Shown here: piece after piece, positions 44,885 through 56,499 of the stretch
Layout: each line of letters starts with the position of its first letter
Position numbering within the stretch: the first letter of the stretch is position 1
Source of the DNA: Acholoe squamosa
Taxonomy: Eukaryota; Annelida; Polychaeta; Phyllodocida; Polynoidae
Assembly (NCBI GenBank): GCA_949317995.1
Contig: OX439040.1
Location: 25,105,830 to 25,169,829 of the forward strand
Direction: 5' to 3'
Length of the DNA stretch: 64,000 bases
The notes under the pieces: model-generated
What the model saw: the letters and a program-made list of their open reading frames with translations, nothing else
Database searches by the model: none
Told to the model about the DNA's origin: nothing
Position numbers and translations under genes: made by a program

Positions 44885-47800
44885 ATAGGCAATGTATATG
44901 TAGAGTCTGCCTGTAGTACATTAAAGTGGTACTCTCTAAGTATCTCGTGCTCCTATGTATAATATTCATGTATTATGGCAATACCCCTGTCTTGATATAC
45001 TTTCACATTCTGCTAGCGGGATGTATGACACATTATACATTGCCTAATGCATGCACATCACCATTTTTAATCAGGGCAGTAAGCCACCATAAAAGTTCAG
45101 TTTCTATATGCTACTCATATCCCACGTTCCTGACTAGAGAGTCAACTGACTCTCTTTACTGTCATATTTTGAAGAAGCTCTTTGAAGAAGTAACAAAGTA
45201 TTCTTTGTTTCTATTTTGACATTCACAATTGTTCCACCCGTTACAGCATAGGTGCAGCAAATCTGCTTTAACCTTTTGAGGGTGGTCCCATTTTGCTCAG
45301 TGGCAATGGAGAATAAAATCCAGTACCAGCAAACAACTTGCTTGATACATCATTTATAAGGACTTGGTTGTTTAACTACCCAAGTCTATGCAAACATATG
45401 CTAGGACATAATTGTAGAATTAGAAATCAGTTTTTATACACTTACCATCACATACTTTCCTTATATATATACACATGTACTTATATATGGCTTTGTGATA
45501 GAGGGTTATGAGGCTTCATACATAGCAGAATGAAGCCCACAGATTAAAACCTTTGTAAGTGAAAACGAAAACGTCATATCCACAAGGCAATGTCAAGGTT
45601 GGAGTCTATTCTTTCGCTTTCCCTTTATCAGAACTTGATTCTGGACATGTACGTAGGCACGGCAATTTCTAATGCCGGGGAGGGAGGGTAATAGGAAGCA
45701 CTGAGACTTTACGGCAGTGATTTCCAGCAAAGCTATATAAAACCTTTAGGCAATCTTCTTGAAAGGATTGGCCTTTAAGTTCACGTGGAGTATCGTGCTT
45801 TAAAAACAATAATGTTCCCATAAATGATTGAGTGCAATATTGAAAACGGTAGAAATAAGCTTTCCCTCAAGCTTTCCATGTACGTACGTAGGTATGAGGC
45901 ATTTTCTGAACGTTTTTACTTCAAGGTAACATTAAAAGTAAGAGTAATATTTCCCAATCCTCCACACACAAAATGAAGCCCTGTCTTTCTGCTGAGAGGG
46001 ATGGATCTAATACATATGGGAGCCTTTGCATCACCATGGTCATAGACATCTAGCTGCCAAAACAATTAAGATACTGACATGTGTCAGTGCCAAATACATT
46101 AGTCAGACATCATCGATGTATACAGCAATTGCCAATACTTTTCAAGTGGAATTGATTCATGTACAGACTATGTCTCATTAATATTCTAATTCATCTATCT
46201 ACACCGCCAAGTATTACAAGACAGTTCTACCCAGATTAGCTGATGTTGCGAAATTCGATTCTTCACCTTTTTTTTGGTTTCAAATTGTACAGTACACCTC
46301 ACAACCAAAAAAATGGTGTGAAGCTAATACACTAATTGAATGGGCGAGACCGGTCTTTCAAGGAGTACAATGACTTTAATAGAACCATACACAAATTGAA
46401 AAAAGTCTATTGAAGCACTAATAAAAGTAGGATTATGCCCATCTTTTCATATATACCTAATAGCTTATCAGACCATCCCGTTCCAACATAAAATGGGATA
46501 TAATAGGCCGGTTCAATGTATTTGATTCTAAAGTTCAGGTTACACTTCATCCCGGCTTATCAAGCATATAAAGGGACTACATTATCTGACGTATGAAAAC
46601 TGTATGTCAGCATTTACAGTATCCATCTCTGCATGGGCTTACTTGTGAATTAGAAAGAGGGAATATAGGGTTGCATATTTTTACATTGGTGAACATAGCA
46701 AACCAATTAAAAGTAACCAATGTCCAGGCACCTCATGATTATTCATGACATAGTCTACGCATCATGCGTGGTCAGAATCCAGATCAGGCACCCAGAAGGC
46801 AACTCTTTAGAGTAGCCCTTAGGGAGAGGATACTTTCTCTAACTAGCCGTGTAAGTTAAACAGTGATCGGTCCCTTGATTCAGGGACTGCAGTATGGAGC
46901 AGTGACTGACATGACAGATTTTGCCTCCACCCCCCAACATCCCCTGCACATCACATTTACTTCTTAATGTGTCTTAAATGGGACCTTTATAAACAATATC
47001 AATCTGTAACAGAAAAAGAACCAGACTATTGAATTTAGGTCCATGCAGACAGCAATGTGTGCAGGAGACTCGGTCTAATGCAGATCCTCAGTTTAGAAGA
47101 CATGGTGGTTCCCTGACCTTTATACTTACACTGATGTCCCACGGGTGTTGGTGCAACAGAAAGGGCAAATGATCATAAACCATCAGTTCCTATATAAGGC
47201 ATAGCAGGAGTCATTTTTCCCTAACCAGGGCGTTAAGATCTAGATATTTTTTTCCTCACGGCCTTATTCTGTAATATGATGTCCCCCAAAATAGCCTGAA
47301 ACCGCTCAAAACCACGTTTTTAGGACTTTTTACTAAGATAACATGAAATAGATAGAGTGATACACTTGAATCGCTTCAAATTGAATATTTGTACACTTGT
47401 TACCCTCAAAGTAGTATTCCACCCAGCTGGAACCCAGCTCCACCTCATGGAATCATGCTTTGGTGCTACCTCATGAAAAAACACTTCGTTTGGAGCAGTT
47501 CTTGTGAAGCTCTGTCTATACCTTGATACAGATGATGGTAGATGAATAGGCCTGATACGGGATCCTTGAGCAATACTAGTATTTCATCAAGGAACACACA
47601 AATGCATCTATGTATATTACCAGAGTCACCACACTGCCATAATCACCGAGAGAACAGAAATGTCCTCGTATTGAATTTCCTATTGTGAGCAAAAGAAAAT
47701 GACAACAGTTTTATAAAGACAATAGACAACGATCTTCTTCACATATTCTCTAAGTAATTTACCTCAGGGGTCGGCCCCTAATGCTTTGGTCTTCTCGACT

Positions 47801-48105
47801 ACAAACGCATTTAATGTAGACTGGCGTGATTATACCCATCTTAGATAATGACAAAGATGCCACTGAATCCCTCCCCCCCAAGAAAAAAAAATATTAATAG
47901 ATAATTCACAGTCTTATAGCTACTGATGGCTCCTTCCTGATATGACAAGGTAAAGCTGATGTAATCTTTAATGGTATGTACTTGTTCCAATTATGTCATT
48001 AACTGAATCAGACAGACACAGACTGGCTCCGGTAGTTAAAAGAGTAATCACTGCCGATCACTCATCATTGGTCTAGGATGATAATTAAACAGCAGAGAAT
48101 ATCGA
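44885..48105. other. no gene recognised
   Basis: AT-rich. A 63-bp hairpin with CTTCACCTTTTTTTTGGTT arms lies at 46261-46323. There is no supported exon or element otherwise. Confidence 0.35.
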
Positions 48106-48119
48106 CACATTCTCTGATA

Positions 48120-48298
48120 GGGCTTCCCTAGCCCACTTAAAAGGGTCTATGTCTACTCTTTCCTATCCCCTCGGATGTGTGTGGTGCACATATGCGCGGG
48201 CACCGACACATTCCTCTGTGAAATTGTGTTATGTTGTTCTCGCCATGAATATGACCTTAGCTGTCGAAATGGCGTTAAACATCTATTACTCACTCACT
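48120..48298 (+). mobile_element. SINE, TTAAAC/ACTC-tail family, copy 3
   Basis: Perfect 14-bp target-site duplication CACATTCTCTGATA (48106-48119 and 48299-48312). Same head, body and GCGTTAAACATCTATTACTC end as copies 1 and 2. The intact duplication indicates recent insertion. Confidence 0.94.
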
Positions 48299-48654
48299 CA
48301 CATTCTCTGATAAGGTAGCTTTAGATTATAGTCAAACTGATAGCTGGCAGGCTCTAGCATCAAGTATAGACTGATACACCAAGGTGCTTGTAGAAACTAG
48401 AGGAGGTCTAACCTTACTCTGTCAACACGAGGGAAAACTAGCCACAGCTTCAAAGCCCGTGTCAGGATTGGACATAAACTGTGACCCTCCGGCTGGGCAC
48501 CTTAACAGATTGGTGCCTCTTGTAAGGGGTATTGGCATTGGGCTGGTTCTAAGCCCTCAAGGGCAGCATTTTAGTTTAACCCACTGTGTGTACGACACGA
48601 TGCCCTCAGTGATCCAGGCAGGGTAAGTCGCCTGTCTTGTATGTATACTCACCC

Positions 48655-48696
48655 TGTAAGATACATGGTCCATGATGATGGACCATGTATCTTACA
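48655..48696. repeat. perfect 19-bp hairpin
   Basis: TGTAAGATACATGGTCCAT is mirrored exactly by ATGGACCATGTATCTTACA across the loop GATG. The stem is shorter than a typical microRNA precursor. It may be a tiny palindromic insertion or a regulatory cruciform. Confidence 0.8.
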
Positions 48697-48699
48697 TTG

Positions 48700-51600
48700 A
48701 TGAGTTGCTCACTCACACTTCCTGGGTAAATGTTTAGATTACACACACCCGTGATTTCAACACCAAAGGGGTGAAAATTCTATTTCTCTGATCTCTCTTT
48801 TCTCTTTAATCTGTCGGTAGAATGCTGGGGGGCATAGGCAGGAGGTCAGATAGCAGAGAGAGAGGGACAGAGAGGGGGGGGGGGTCCAGCAGTCAGAGGA
48901 CCAGGAGAGATCTATCAAAAGGCAAATTTGTAATGGTCTATATGACCAGTTCGGCACTTTGCGATTTCATGTATCGACGTGGACGTTAGACGCAGAGCCT
49001 CTTTCAAAACCTGGTATCTTTGACAGGGTCGGATCCACCCCTACATCAAGACCCTTTCTGGCCTAGATATTGGGTTAAAAGATGAAAATAAACGCTTAAC
49101 TACAGGCAAAAAAGGAGGGGCGCGCGCCCCCGCGCCCCCAGTCTAAATCCGCCACTGTTCGATACCACATCGGTGCCTACACGGATACTCCTGTGAAGGC
49201 CGGTCATTTAACCAGGCCAATACAATTCAATAAGGTCCTTCCTATCGATGGACGATATAGTGACAAACTGTAGACAAGCAACGTTTAAATAAAAAGCACC
49301 AAAGAATCTTAGATATTTTCATATTTCAAACGTATTGGTCCACTGGTCCGTATGCCTACCATGAACACTACTTTCTACTTTATTGATCGATGCCTTAAAC
49401 AATTATGATGGATCTTTATATGACACCAACTGAGAAACGCTTAATTTCTATATTAATATTCGTGATTCATGTCATGTCAGAAACATAACTTTCTCATGAT
49501 AAACTTTGCTTTGTTGGGTTACACCGCCCTTAACGACCCCAAGGCAGCTTTCCTTCCTTTGAAATACACACACACAAAAACAGACATGTAATAAGTTGGC
49601 CAAAAAGGTGCATATGCCATGTTATTCATTTAAGTCTGGCGGGAGAAATCGCTAGGGATATTCCGCCATTCTTTTAATTTTTTTGCCATCACATCAGAGA
49701 CTCGAAAATTGTAAAGTTGAAATCAGTCCTATTAATTCACCTTTTAGAACAGTAATTTGTCTATAAGTATCATCGCTTCTATGTTTGAACGAGTTTGTGC
49801 TTTGCCCTCACAACCCATCCCTTCCTTTTTTGCTCATCCCCGACCAACATGCTCTTTGTTGGCAGTCACGGAATGCTTCTATTTCTGACTTGTGTCCTCC
49901 CAGCCAAACCCTGTGGACACCGCTCTGTGTGTCTAGGCCATGCTTTAAGCTTGCCGAATCCTTGGTCTAGCCATGGTTCTGTCTATTTGGGAGCCATGAC
50001 TCATATAGTCTGTATTTTTACCATGTATATCCCAAGAATGAGGCTTCTTTGGGAGCTGTTGTACTGCAGTCTAGTATCAACTACCTCTAAACTGACTGTC
50101 TAGGTACAGCCACTAATCACTAACTAGGAATGTGTTGGGTGGAATCATTGTTCACATCAACCAACAAGTTCAGCAGAAACATATCGAATTGATCTGATAG
50201 TTTAGAGTATGCCTAGTGGGGCTGACACCAAATTAGAGTTGAGCACATTCTTATAAATTTGATATGGTGTCTGATATTGGTGCCTGACTGATGGTTGATT
50301 GATCATTGAATTTTCCATAGATTATTGACTCTGTGCATTATTTCAAACTTTCATCTTTGTGTGATCTCAGTCTCAGTTTGCTACCTAGACGATGCGTAAA
50401 GAATCAATTCACTCGTGCCATGCAAGATGACTCAAATTCACGAAGTTAAAAGAGGAAATATACCTAAATTCCCCTTCAGGTCAGCGTCATGCAGGTCGAC
50501 GTTGCTTCATTTCATGCCCTGAGTGATGTAGAATATGTGGGAAGTAGAATTCATAGTCAGAACATAGTCAACTTGCCAGAACATTAATTAGGATGGGATG
50601 AAGTCGAATCGTGGTATCAGTGGAAATGACCTTAATTTTGGACTTGAGACATAGGTATTCCGCTGATGTACACATGGTAGACTTGTTACATGCTCTCCAT
50701 ATTTGCATGTTGGTATTTGAGGACTCAGGAAGTTCTGATCGAACATTTTGTGCATAGCATGTAACTCGTAGCTGTACTTCCGTGTTTTAGCATGCTATGT
50801 TATGACATGCCAAATATACAAACGTTTGCATAATCATCTTTGTTGATCTGACATTATGGCTTTGGCATTGATAATGTTCAAAGAAGAAATATAATGTCGA
50901 CAATTTGATGATATTACGTACAGAGCATAATACAGTATCAGTCTTTTGTTTTAAGGATGTAAAAGTAAAAAAAAAAACGAGTATTTTATTTGTCTGCACG
51001 GCGCTCCATAGCTGTCTCACATGTTATAGCATGCGACATGAGCAGCTCTGTATGTTCTAAGTACAGCCCAAGTGTATTTATAGCACATCTACTCCTCGCT
51101 GAGTAGCTCAAAGTACCCCTCTACATGAGACTGTATGCATAAGTTTTTTGGTCCTTTAAGGAGAGCACAGCTATAAATGCGCCATACCATGTCATGGTAT
51201 GGTGCATGCTTGGTAGAACTGTGAGTAACCTGGCACTGGTGCATAGGTTTATGTTTCATAACGACCCTTCAAGGGTGATGCACCCACAAGGAGTTGGCAT
51301 GATGCAAAAAGTAAAACTGTGTAATGGTGCATCATGTCAACAGATGCTGCCTTTAGAGAACTTTCCACCATCTTAAGGGATACAAAAGGAGCCATGTTTT
51401 AAGATCCTTGTTTATCCACTTGAGGCCATCATGCAATGGATTAGGATACTATCGGAACTTTCTGAGATGCACTCTAGCTCAGTTATTCAAATAGATTAGA
51501 CAGGGGGTATACGAAACTTCTTTAAGCATGAAAATCATGGCCCTTTGCACACGAGTACACAATGCCATAAAATAATGTCCAGGGGACATGCTACTTCATA

Positions 51601-53969
51601 ACAGGGTATGGAAAACAGTGATTACTGCATCAGAGCCTAGCTTATGAGCATGGCTATTATCGGCGATCCTATTTGGGGGGAGTTTATGCATTTTTATTGG
51701 ACCCCGTAACCCTTCTTACGATATGTGAGGCCTTCGATGCATTCTTCATATTATTGAAATCATCTGGAATATTCAAACTGAAAGGAGGCATGGAACCTTA
51801 TTAATTGCTTTGGATAATGAAAGCCTCGGCAATGAAAATTAACTGGTGTGTGAAAGTATTTCTTTCTTCTTTGATTTTGATTATAACTTTCATATTTGAT
51901 CCACTGCACGCACTGCATAACAAATGGTAAAATGACCAGACAAAGGAGGTTGCTATCACAATGTAAAATAAGATTCGTACGAGCTGAAATATATCATGCA
52001 GTTATGTGTCAATCCCTTCATAAACATTGCCTGTTACAACTAAAACTAACTGAATAGACATAGATCCTTTTTTATTACATCCAGAGTCTGAATAATAATT
52101 GATATTCAAGCAGAATCAAGCTTATTGACAAATAGCTCTAGTAATGATACTTTGCCATAATGAGACCTCACATATGGGTTTAGTTATTTTCTTGTGGAGT
52201 CACCAACATTCCTTAGTTGCAGAGACTAAACCCTCATTTTATTTTTGATTTATCATAATCTCATTTTGATTGACATTGCCACATGTTTAATGTGATTCCC
52301 TCCTTAATTAGAAAATATACTGTAACATACCACAAGCATTATATCAAGTATTATCGATTTCATTAGAGAGGTAGACACACAAAATGCTTAGTAGGCGGCA
52401 GCGATTTATGCATACCTAGATCTATGTTCAATGATGTCTGGAGGAGGAGAACAGTGTCTTGGACTAATGTGAGCACACAAAAAAAAGAGTTAAGGAGGAA
52501 AAAGGGTAGAAGTTATAAATATAAATGGGTGGGGCCCATACCGACACAGGGCTCCAATTATACGCACAGTGTTCACAGGGCGGTAGGTATAGAAAGGCGG
52601 CAGGATTGGAGCAGGGGAAGGAGGGATCTTCCCGAAGGTATATGCTGAGAAATCTAGCTTTGCAGTGGATATTTTTTCCTGGAAAGGGAGGGGGTCATTG
52701 ATTTATGTTTACTCCAAAAATAAACGCAATCTCTTACTCAAAGTTGCCACCTCCTCTCAATCACCACAGCCTGCTGCTCATCTCTCACACCTTCTACTTG
52801 TACTCTCCTATCTATACACCGACTTAGTGTGGGGTTTCACCGACCGGGATTTCCCGAACCTGTCTGTAGGGAAAGTCTGGACATTTCTACTTTCACTGCT
52901 ACACTATTGGTGTACATACATACCATTTAACCCTTCAGGGGCAACAACTACACTCCAATTCTTTGTCACCATATCGCAAGAATACTGACTCTTTACATGA
53001 GCTTCTTGTCAGACCTCTATTCAAGCATCAAGCCAACCCTATATGGGGTTGAACCTGAAATAGCCGTAAGATTCAGTTGAGATCCTTACTTGTGATACAT
53101 TGCTCAAATCAATGTAAACAGCTTTCACCAAGGTGCTGACCTCAAAGGGTCAATATAGAACTCCTACCTATGTGTCTGGAACTTAATTAGATCCAGACAA
53201 GCCCGACATCTCCCACACCTCACGGTGTATCCCCATCTGTTATACACGCCCTGTACACCTCCATGGTGCCTTAACCTTCAGACAGGTACAAGATTGATGG
53301 TACTTCTCCGTCAGGTCGTACCTGTCTCCTCCCTTCTGTTCTTAGGAGTAGCCTCCTCTGGTTTCTTTGGATCTCTGTATGGATTGGGGGCATAAATAAA
53401 CACATCATCAGTTGGCCACGCTACAAAATATAGGTATTTCTTTTTCAAAATAGCTCTCAATTTTGTTATAAAGTGACAGCATGCTCATCAGTACATGTAG
53501 GTGCTTCTATAAAAGATCTATTGAATAGTACTAACCAATCCCATGGTCATCCCTCCATGGAAGGAATTCATAATGACGCACGAGTTGATCCAGCTGGCCT
53601 TCTGTATTGATCCTTGAGCAGATTGAGCCGGTGGTTCACAGAGAGTTTAGACATCGGCCTGATGTCTAAACGGCAACAAACATGTACGCCTAGAATAGGA
53701 AATGTGTTAAGTGTTGCCATACACAACACAAGGGAGCCTGCTCTTTCACCTCCATATGTGGGTCCGAATGAACCTTTTGCTAATAAGTGAGAACTGAACC
53801 TTCTTATTGCTGTTGTTGAATTCTAGCCTAGTTCCAGATTTCTAAACTTACACACCGAGCACACTAGTTATTGGTAAAATATATTACAGATGAATTATGG
53901 CCTAACATGGTCCCCTGCCTCGGTGATTTGATAAAACGGGGTAGCATACAACCTCCAGGCTACATTTGC
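48700..53969. other. no gene recognised; small palindromes
   Basis: AT-rich. A GAGAGAGAGGGACAGAGA/G-run simple tract lies at 48856-48888. Short palindromes occur at 51179-51205 (GCGCCATACCATG with CATGGTATGGTGC) and 53645-53671 (GTTTAGACATC with GATGTCTAAAC). No exon has enough support. Confidence 0.35.
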
Positions 53970-53972
53970 TTA

Positions 53973-54143
53973 GGGGCAATCCACAAATGACGTCACGCTG
54001 GAGGGGGAGGGGAGGGGGTCAGGCTAGGCGTGACGGAATTAATTTTCCATATACCTTCAGCATTGCAAAGTTGGCAAAAAACGTGACAAGGGGGGGGGTC
54101 AAAAGTGGTCAAATTTTTCGTGACGTCATTTATGGATGGCCCC
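53973..54143. mobile_element. MITE, GGGGC-ATCC-AAATGACGTCACG family
   Basis: Terminal inverted repeats GGGGCAATCCACAAATGACG and CGTCATTTATGGATGGCCCC, 171 bp in total, flanked by TTA on both sides (53970-53972 and 54144-54146). The 3-bp TTA duplication points to a Harbinger-like mobiliser by inference. No coding capacity. Confidence 0.9.
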
Positions 54144-54492
54144 TTAGAGAGAGGTGCTTTCAGCCCGACTGGAAGGAACACTACGCCTACCCTTCCGGTG
54201 AGGAGACAAAAGAATTCTGGGAGATGTTCTGACGCCAGTGATGCCTTCACGGTTGAGCAGTCAGGCGGAGACCATTATTTCAATCATTATCTCGGGGAGA
54301 CAGACCTTTGAACTGCAGACTCAGAGAAGGAGAGAACGACTGAGTTTAGGTTTTCTATCTTTTTAGAATGCTCCATTGACATGGGTTACAGATGTTGAAT
54401 GAATGACTCGAGGTGGGAATAACATCAAAAATAAATAAATGAGTAGCAGAGAGACAATGAACTATTGAACGGAATAGAGGAAATGAGCGAGC

Positions 54493-54530
<38 letters not shown>

Positions 54531-54558
54531 TTAGTGGTGAAACAGACAGACAGAGAGC
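54493..54558. repeat. GA microsatellite and GACA run
   Basis: (GA)n with minor interruptions, then ACAGACAGACAGAGAG running up to the adjacent MITE. Minus-strand Ser/Leu frames across it are artefacts. Confidence 0.9.
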
Positions 54559-54561
54559 TAA

Positions 54562-54798
54562 GGGAGTGATCAGTTTTTCACAAAGGGGGGGGGGTGGTGG
54601 CTGGTGAGTTTGCACGCGGACGCACGAAAAAAATTTCGATCCCCCTCTCGAGGGGGTAAAATTTTTTCGACCCCCCCATAGGGGACAAAAATCACGTGCG
54701 AACGTGCCCTTTTACCTTATAGTAAGGCGCAGGGTTTTCCACTGTAAACAGGTGAAATTATTTTGACCCCCCCCTGTTGTTAAAAAATTATCACTCCT
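54562..54798. mobile_element. MITE related to GGGAGTGG family, diverged
   Basis: Left end GGGAGTGATCAGTTTTTCAC and right end TTAAAAAATTATCACTCCT are inverted. TAA flanks both sides (54559-54561 and 54799-54801). The interior has the same organisation as the 18.8 and 37 kb elements: G/C runs, AAAATTTTTTCGACCCCCCC, and a TATAGTAAGGC motif where the others have TATAGTAG. Confidence 0.85.
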
Positions 54799-54799
54799 T

Positions 54800-56324
54800 A
54801 AGTAGACACACAGAAAGATAGACAGAGATGGGCACACAAAAGATGGACACAAAGTAAACGGATAAATAGACGAGTATCCACTCAGAAGCCGAGGGGTGTT
54901 GGAATAACATGGTGACATCTACCCCCCCCCCCACTGGTAATAAATGACTGGGTTTTTAACCCATGATCTCTACTGTTGAAAATTATAAGGGCCACTCCCT
55001 TATATATTGTCAGACTGTTGACACCACCACATGTCCTCTCAGATGCGCATTGGAATTATGTTTATTTTGATATATAACATGCCTATATTGGACATGAGGA
55101 AGACTGCTTGCTTTCTCCAACCCCCCCCCCAAAAAAAAAAAAAAAGAAAAGAAAATCCGACCTACCGACCCTACCATTTCAGTTCATGTAACTGGAAACA
55201 CCTTTTTTATTTGCCTTATCTGAATCTGAATTCTTATTGATTTCTCTACTCATAGACCATGACCTCTGCCATAGACGCTGGAGGAGGATCAATGTAAATC
55301 ATACCTAAACCAGATTGATGCTGGGTTTTGTGCCCACATCTCACCGGCTACGGACCTCATTGCCTTAGGCGCATTGTTCACCATGATGCACCAAGGCAGT
55401 GCTACATGAATCCTCCGGGCCTATACTATAGGGCGGGCATGATGCATCCACAATGAGTGCGCGTTTGTATGGTAAACACCAAAGGGGCATATTGTGGCCC
55501 AATGTAGTCTGAAAGGGCTATATGTCACAGTGTGCTCACATGGAGAGCCCTCCCACACATTGCCCTTGGCTGTGGATCCCCAGATGCCCTACGCGTGGAA
55601 TAGCGTGGGCGTCATCCTGGTCCCTGGATACAGCCACCTGCAGCCACAGCCTGGGCATAATGAGAACATCGCTGTAAAGCTTCAACTTAGCACCTGCTTT
55701 TACCGATAAATGCCTTACAACAGGCCTATGCGTACAGTGGTAGTGAACTAAAGATCAGCCATCAAATAACAAAATAGTAAATTGACTATATATCTGGCTG
55801 TGGCTTCATCCAAGACTCATTATAGTCACCACTGGACTTCATTAGATCTGGCCTGGCCTGTCTGTGCCTGATTGGGCGTTGCAGCCATAGAACTCATTAA
55901 ATGAGCTTTACAAGTATATATGGATAATTTGTGGACTTGGTAATGGAAGAAGACAAGTTCGACCTCTCCCAACCTGTCAATATAATTATTAGCCCATGCC
56001 ACGAACACGTTCTTCCTTATCTCAGCCAAAAATATATGTGCTGGCTGGTGTACATTTTTACATGTTTATCATTCATGGACTATTCATATTCATATTGCTG
56101 CTGTTTTAGATAATACTTCACAAGTCTGGCCACTCTAGGTATGAAAGGTCTGATAATAAGCCATCTTGCTCATGGAACAATACAATTCCATAGACTCTGT
56201 ATAAGTCCCTTTCTCATCACACGACTTTCACAAGTCTAGGCGGTCTAGCTGTGTCGGGTCTGCTGTTGGTGGCAGTTCAGTGTCCTGTCAGTCCGTGGTG
56301 TGGCACTGACGGCAGCCCCTCCCC
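54800..56324. other. no gene firmly recognised
   Basis: C-run and A-run tract at 55123-55150. The open stretch 55540-55690 has coding-like codon use but lacks good splice signals. The rest is AT-rich. Confidence 0.3.
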
Positions 56325-56347
56325 ATGACGAGCTGCTCTGCCTTTAG

Positions 56348-56473
56348 TGAGCCCCTCCTCAGTGAGCCAGACCTGCTCCATAGCCTTAGCAACTTCCTCA
56401 AGCAGACCCGGGCTGCTCACAGCCTGAGCTACTCCCATCGGATTGCTTCCCCCTGCACCTCCCCCACATTGAG
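56348..56473 (+). CDS. internal or terminal exon candidate, Leu/Ser-rich, unrecognised
   Basis: A branch-like CACTGAC and the acceptor GAGCTGCTCTGCCTTTAG precede an open frame beginning in phase 2. It encodes EPLLSEPDLLHSLSNFLKQT followed by RAAHSLSYSHRIASPCTSPT, with codons strongly ending in C or G. A weak donor TTGAG|GTGCTC at 56474 would give phases 2/2; otherwise the frame stops at TAA 56493-56495. An ATG at 56325 is in frame, so a first exon is also possible. The antisense 91-codon frame is judged a shadow. Incoming phase matches the donors at 12880, 18301 and 26094. The LLHSLSNFLKQ segment is likely an amphipathic helix. I recognise no family. Confidence 0.45.
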
Positions 56474-56499
56474 GTGCTCCCCAGACTGCTGCTAACGAG

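Noticed and set aside
48384-48626. 80-codon plus frame ending GCAGG|GTAAGT
   Set aside because: No ATG, no convincing acceptor, unremarkable composition; a 48-bp microexon inside it (after CATTTTAG) is speculative.
53335-53410. Minus-strand 45-bp segment with acceptor-like and donor-like ends (DPKKPEEATPKNRREET)
   Set aside because: Too short, weak donor, no neighbouring exons.
54355-54615. Minus-strand 86-codon Ser/Leu frame
   Set aside because: It translates the GA microsatellite and MITE end.
55494-55709. Plus frame with coding-like codons (PYAWNSVGVILVPGYSHL)
   Set aside because: No ATG in context and no good splice sites at either side.
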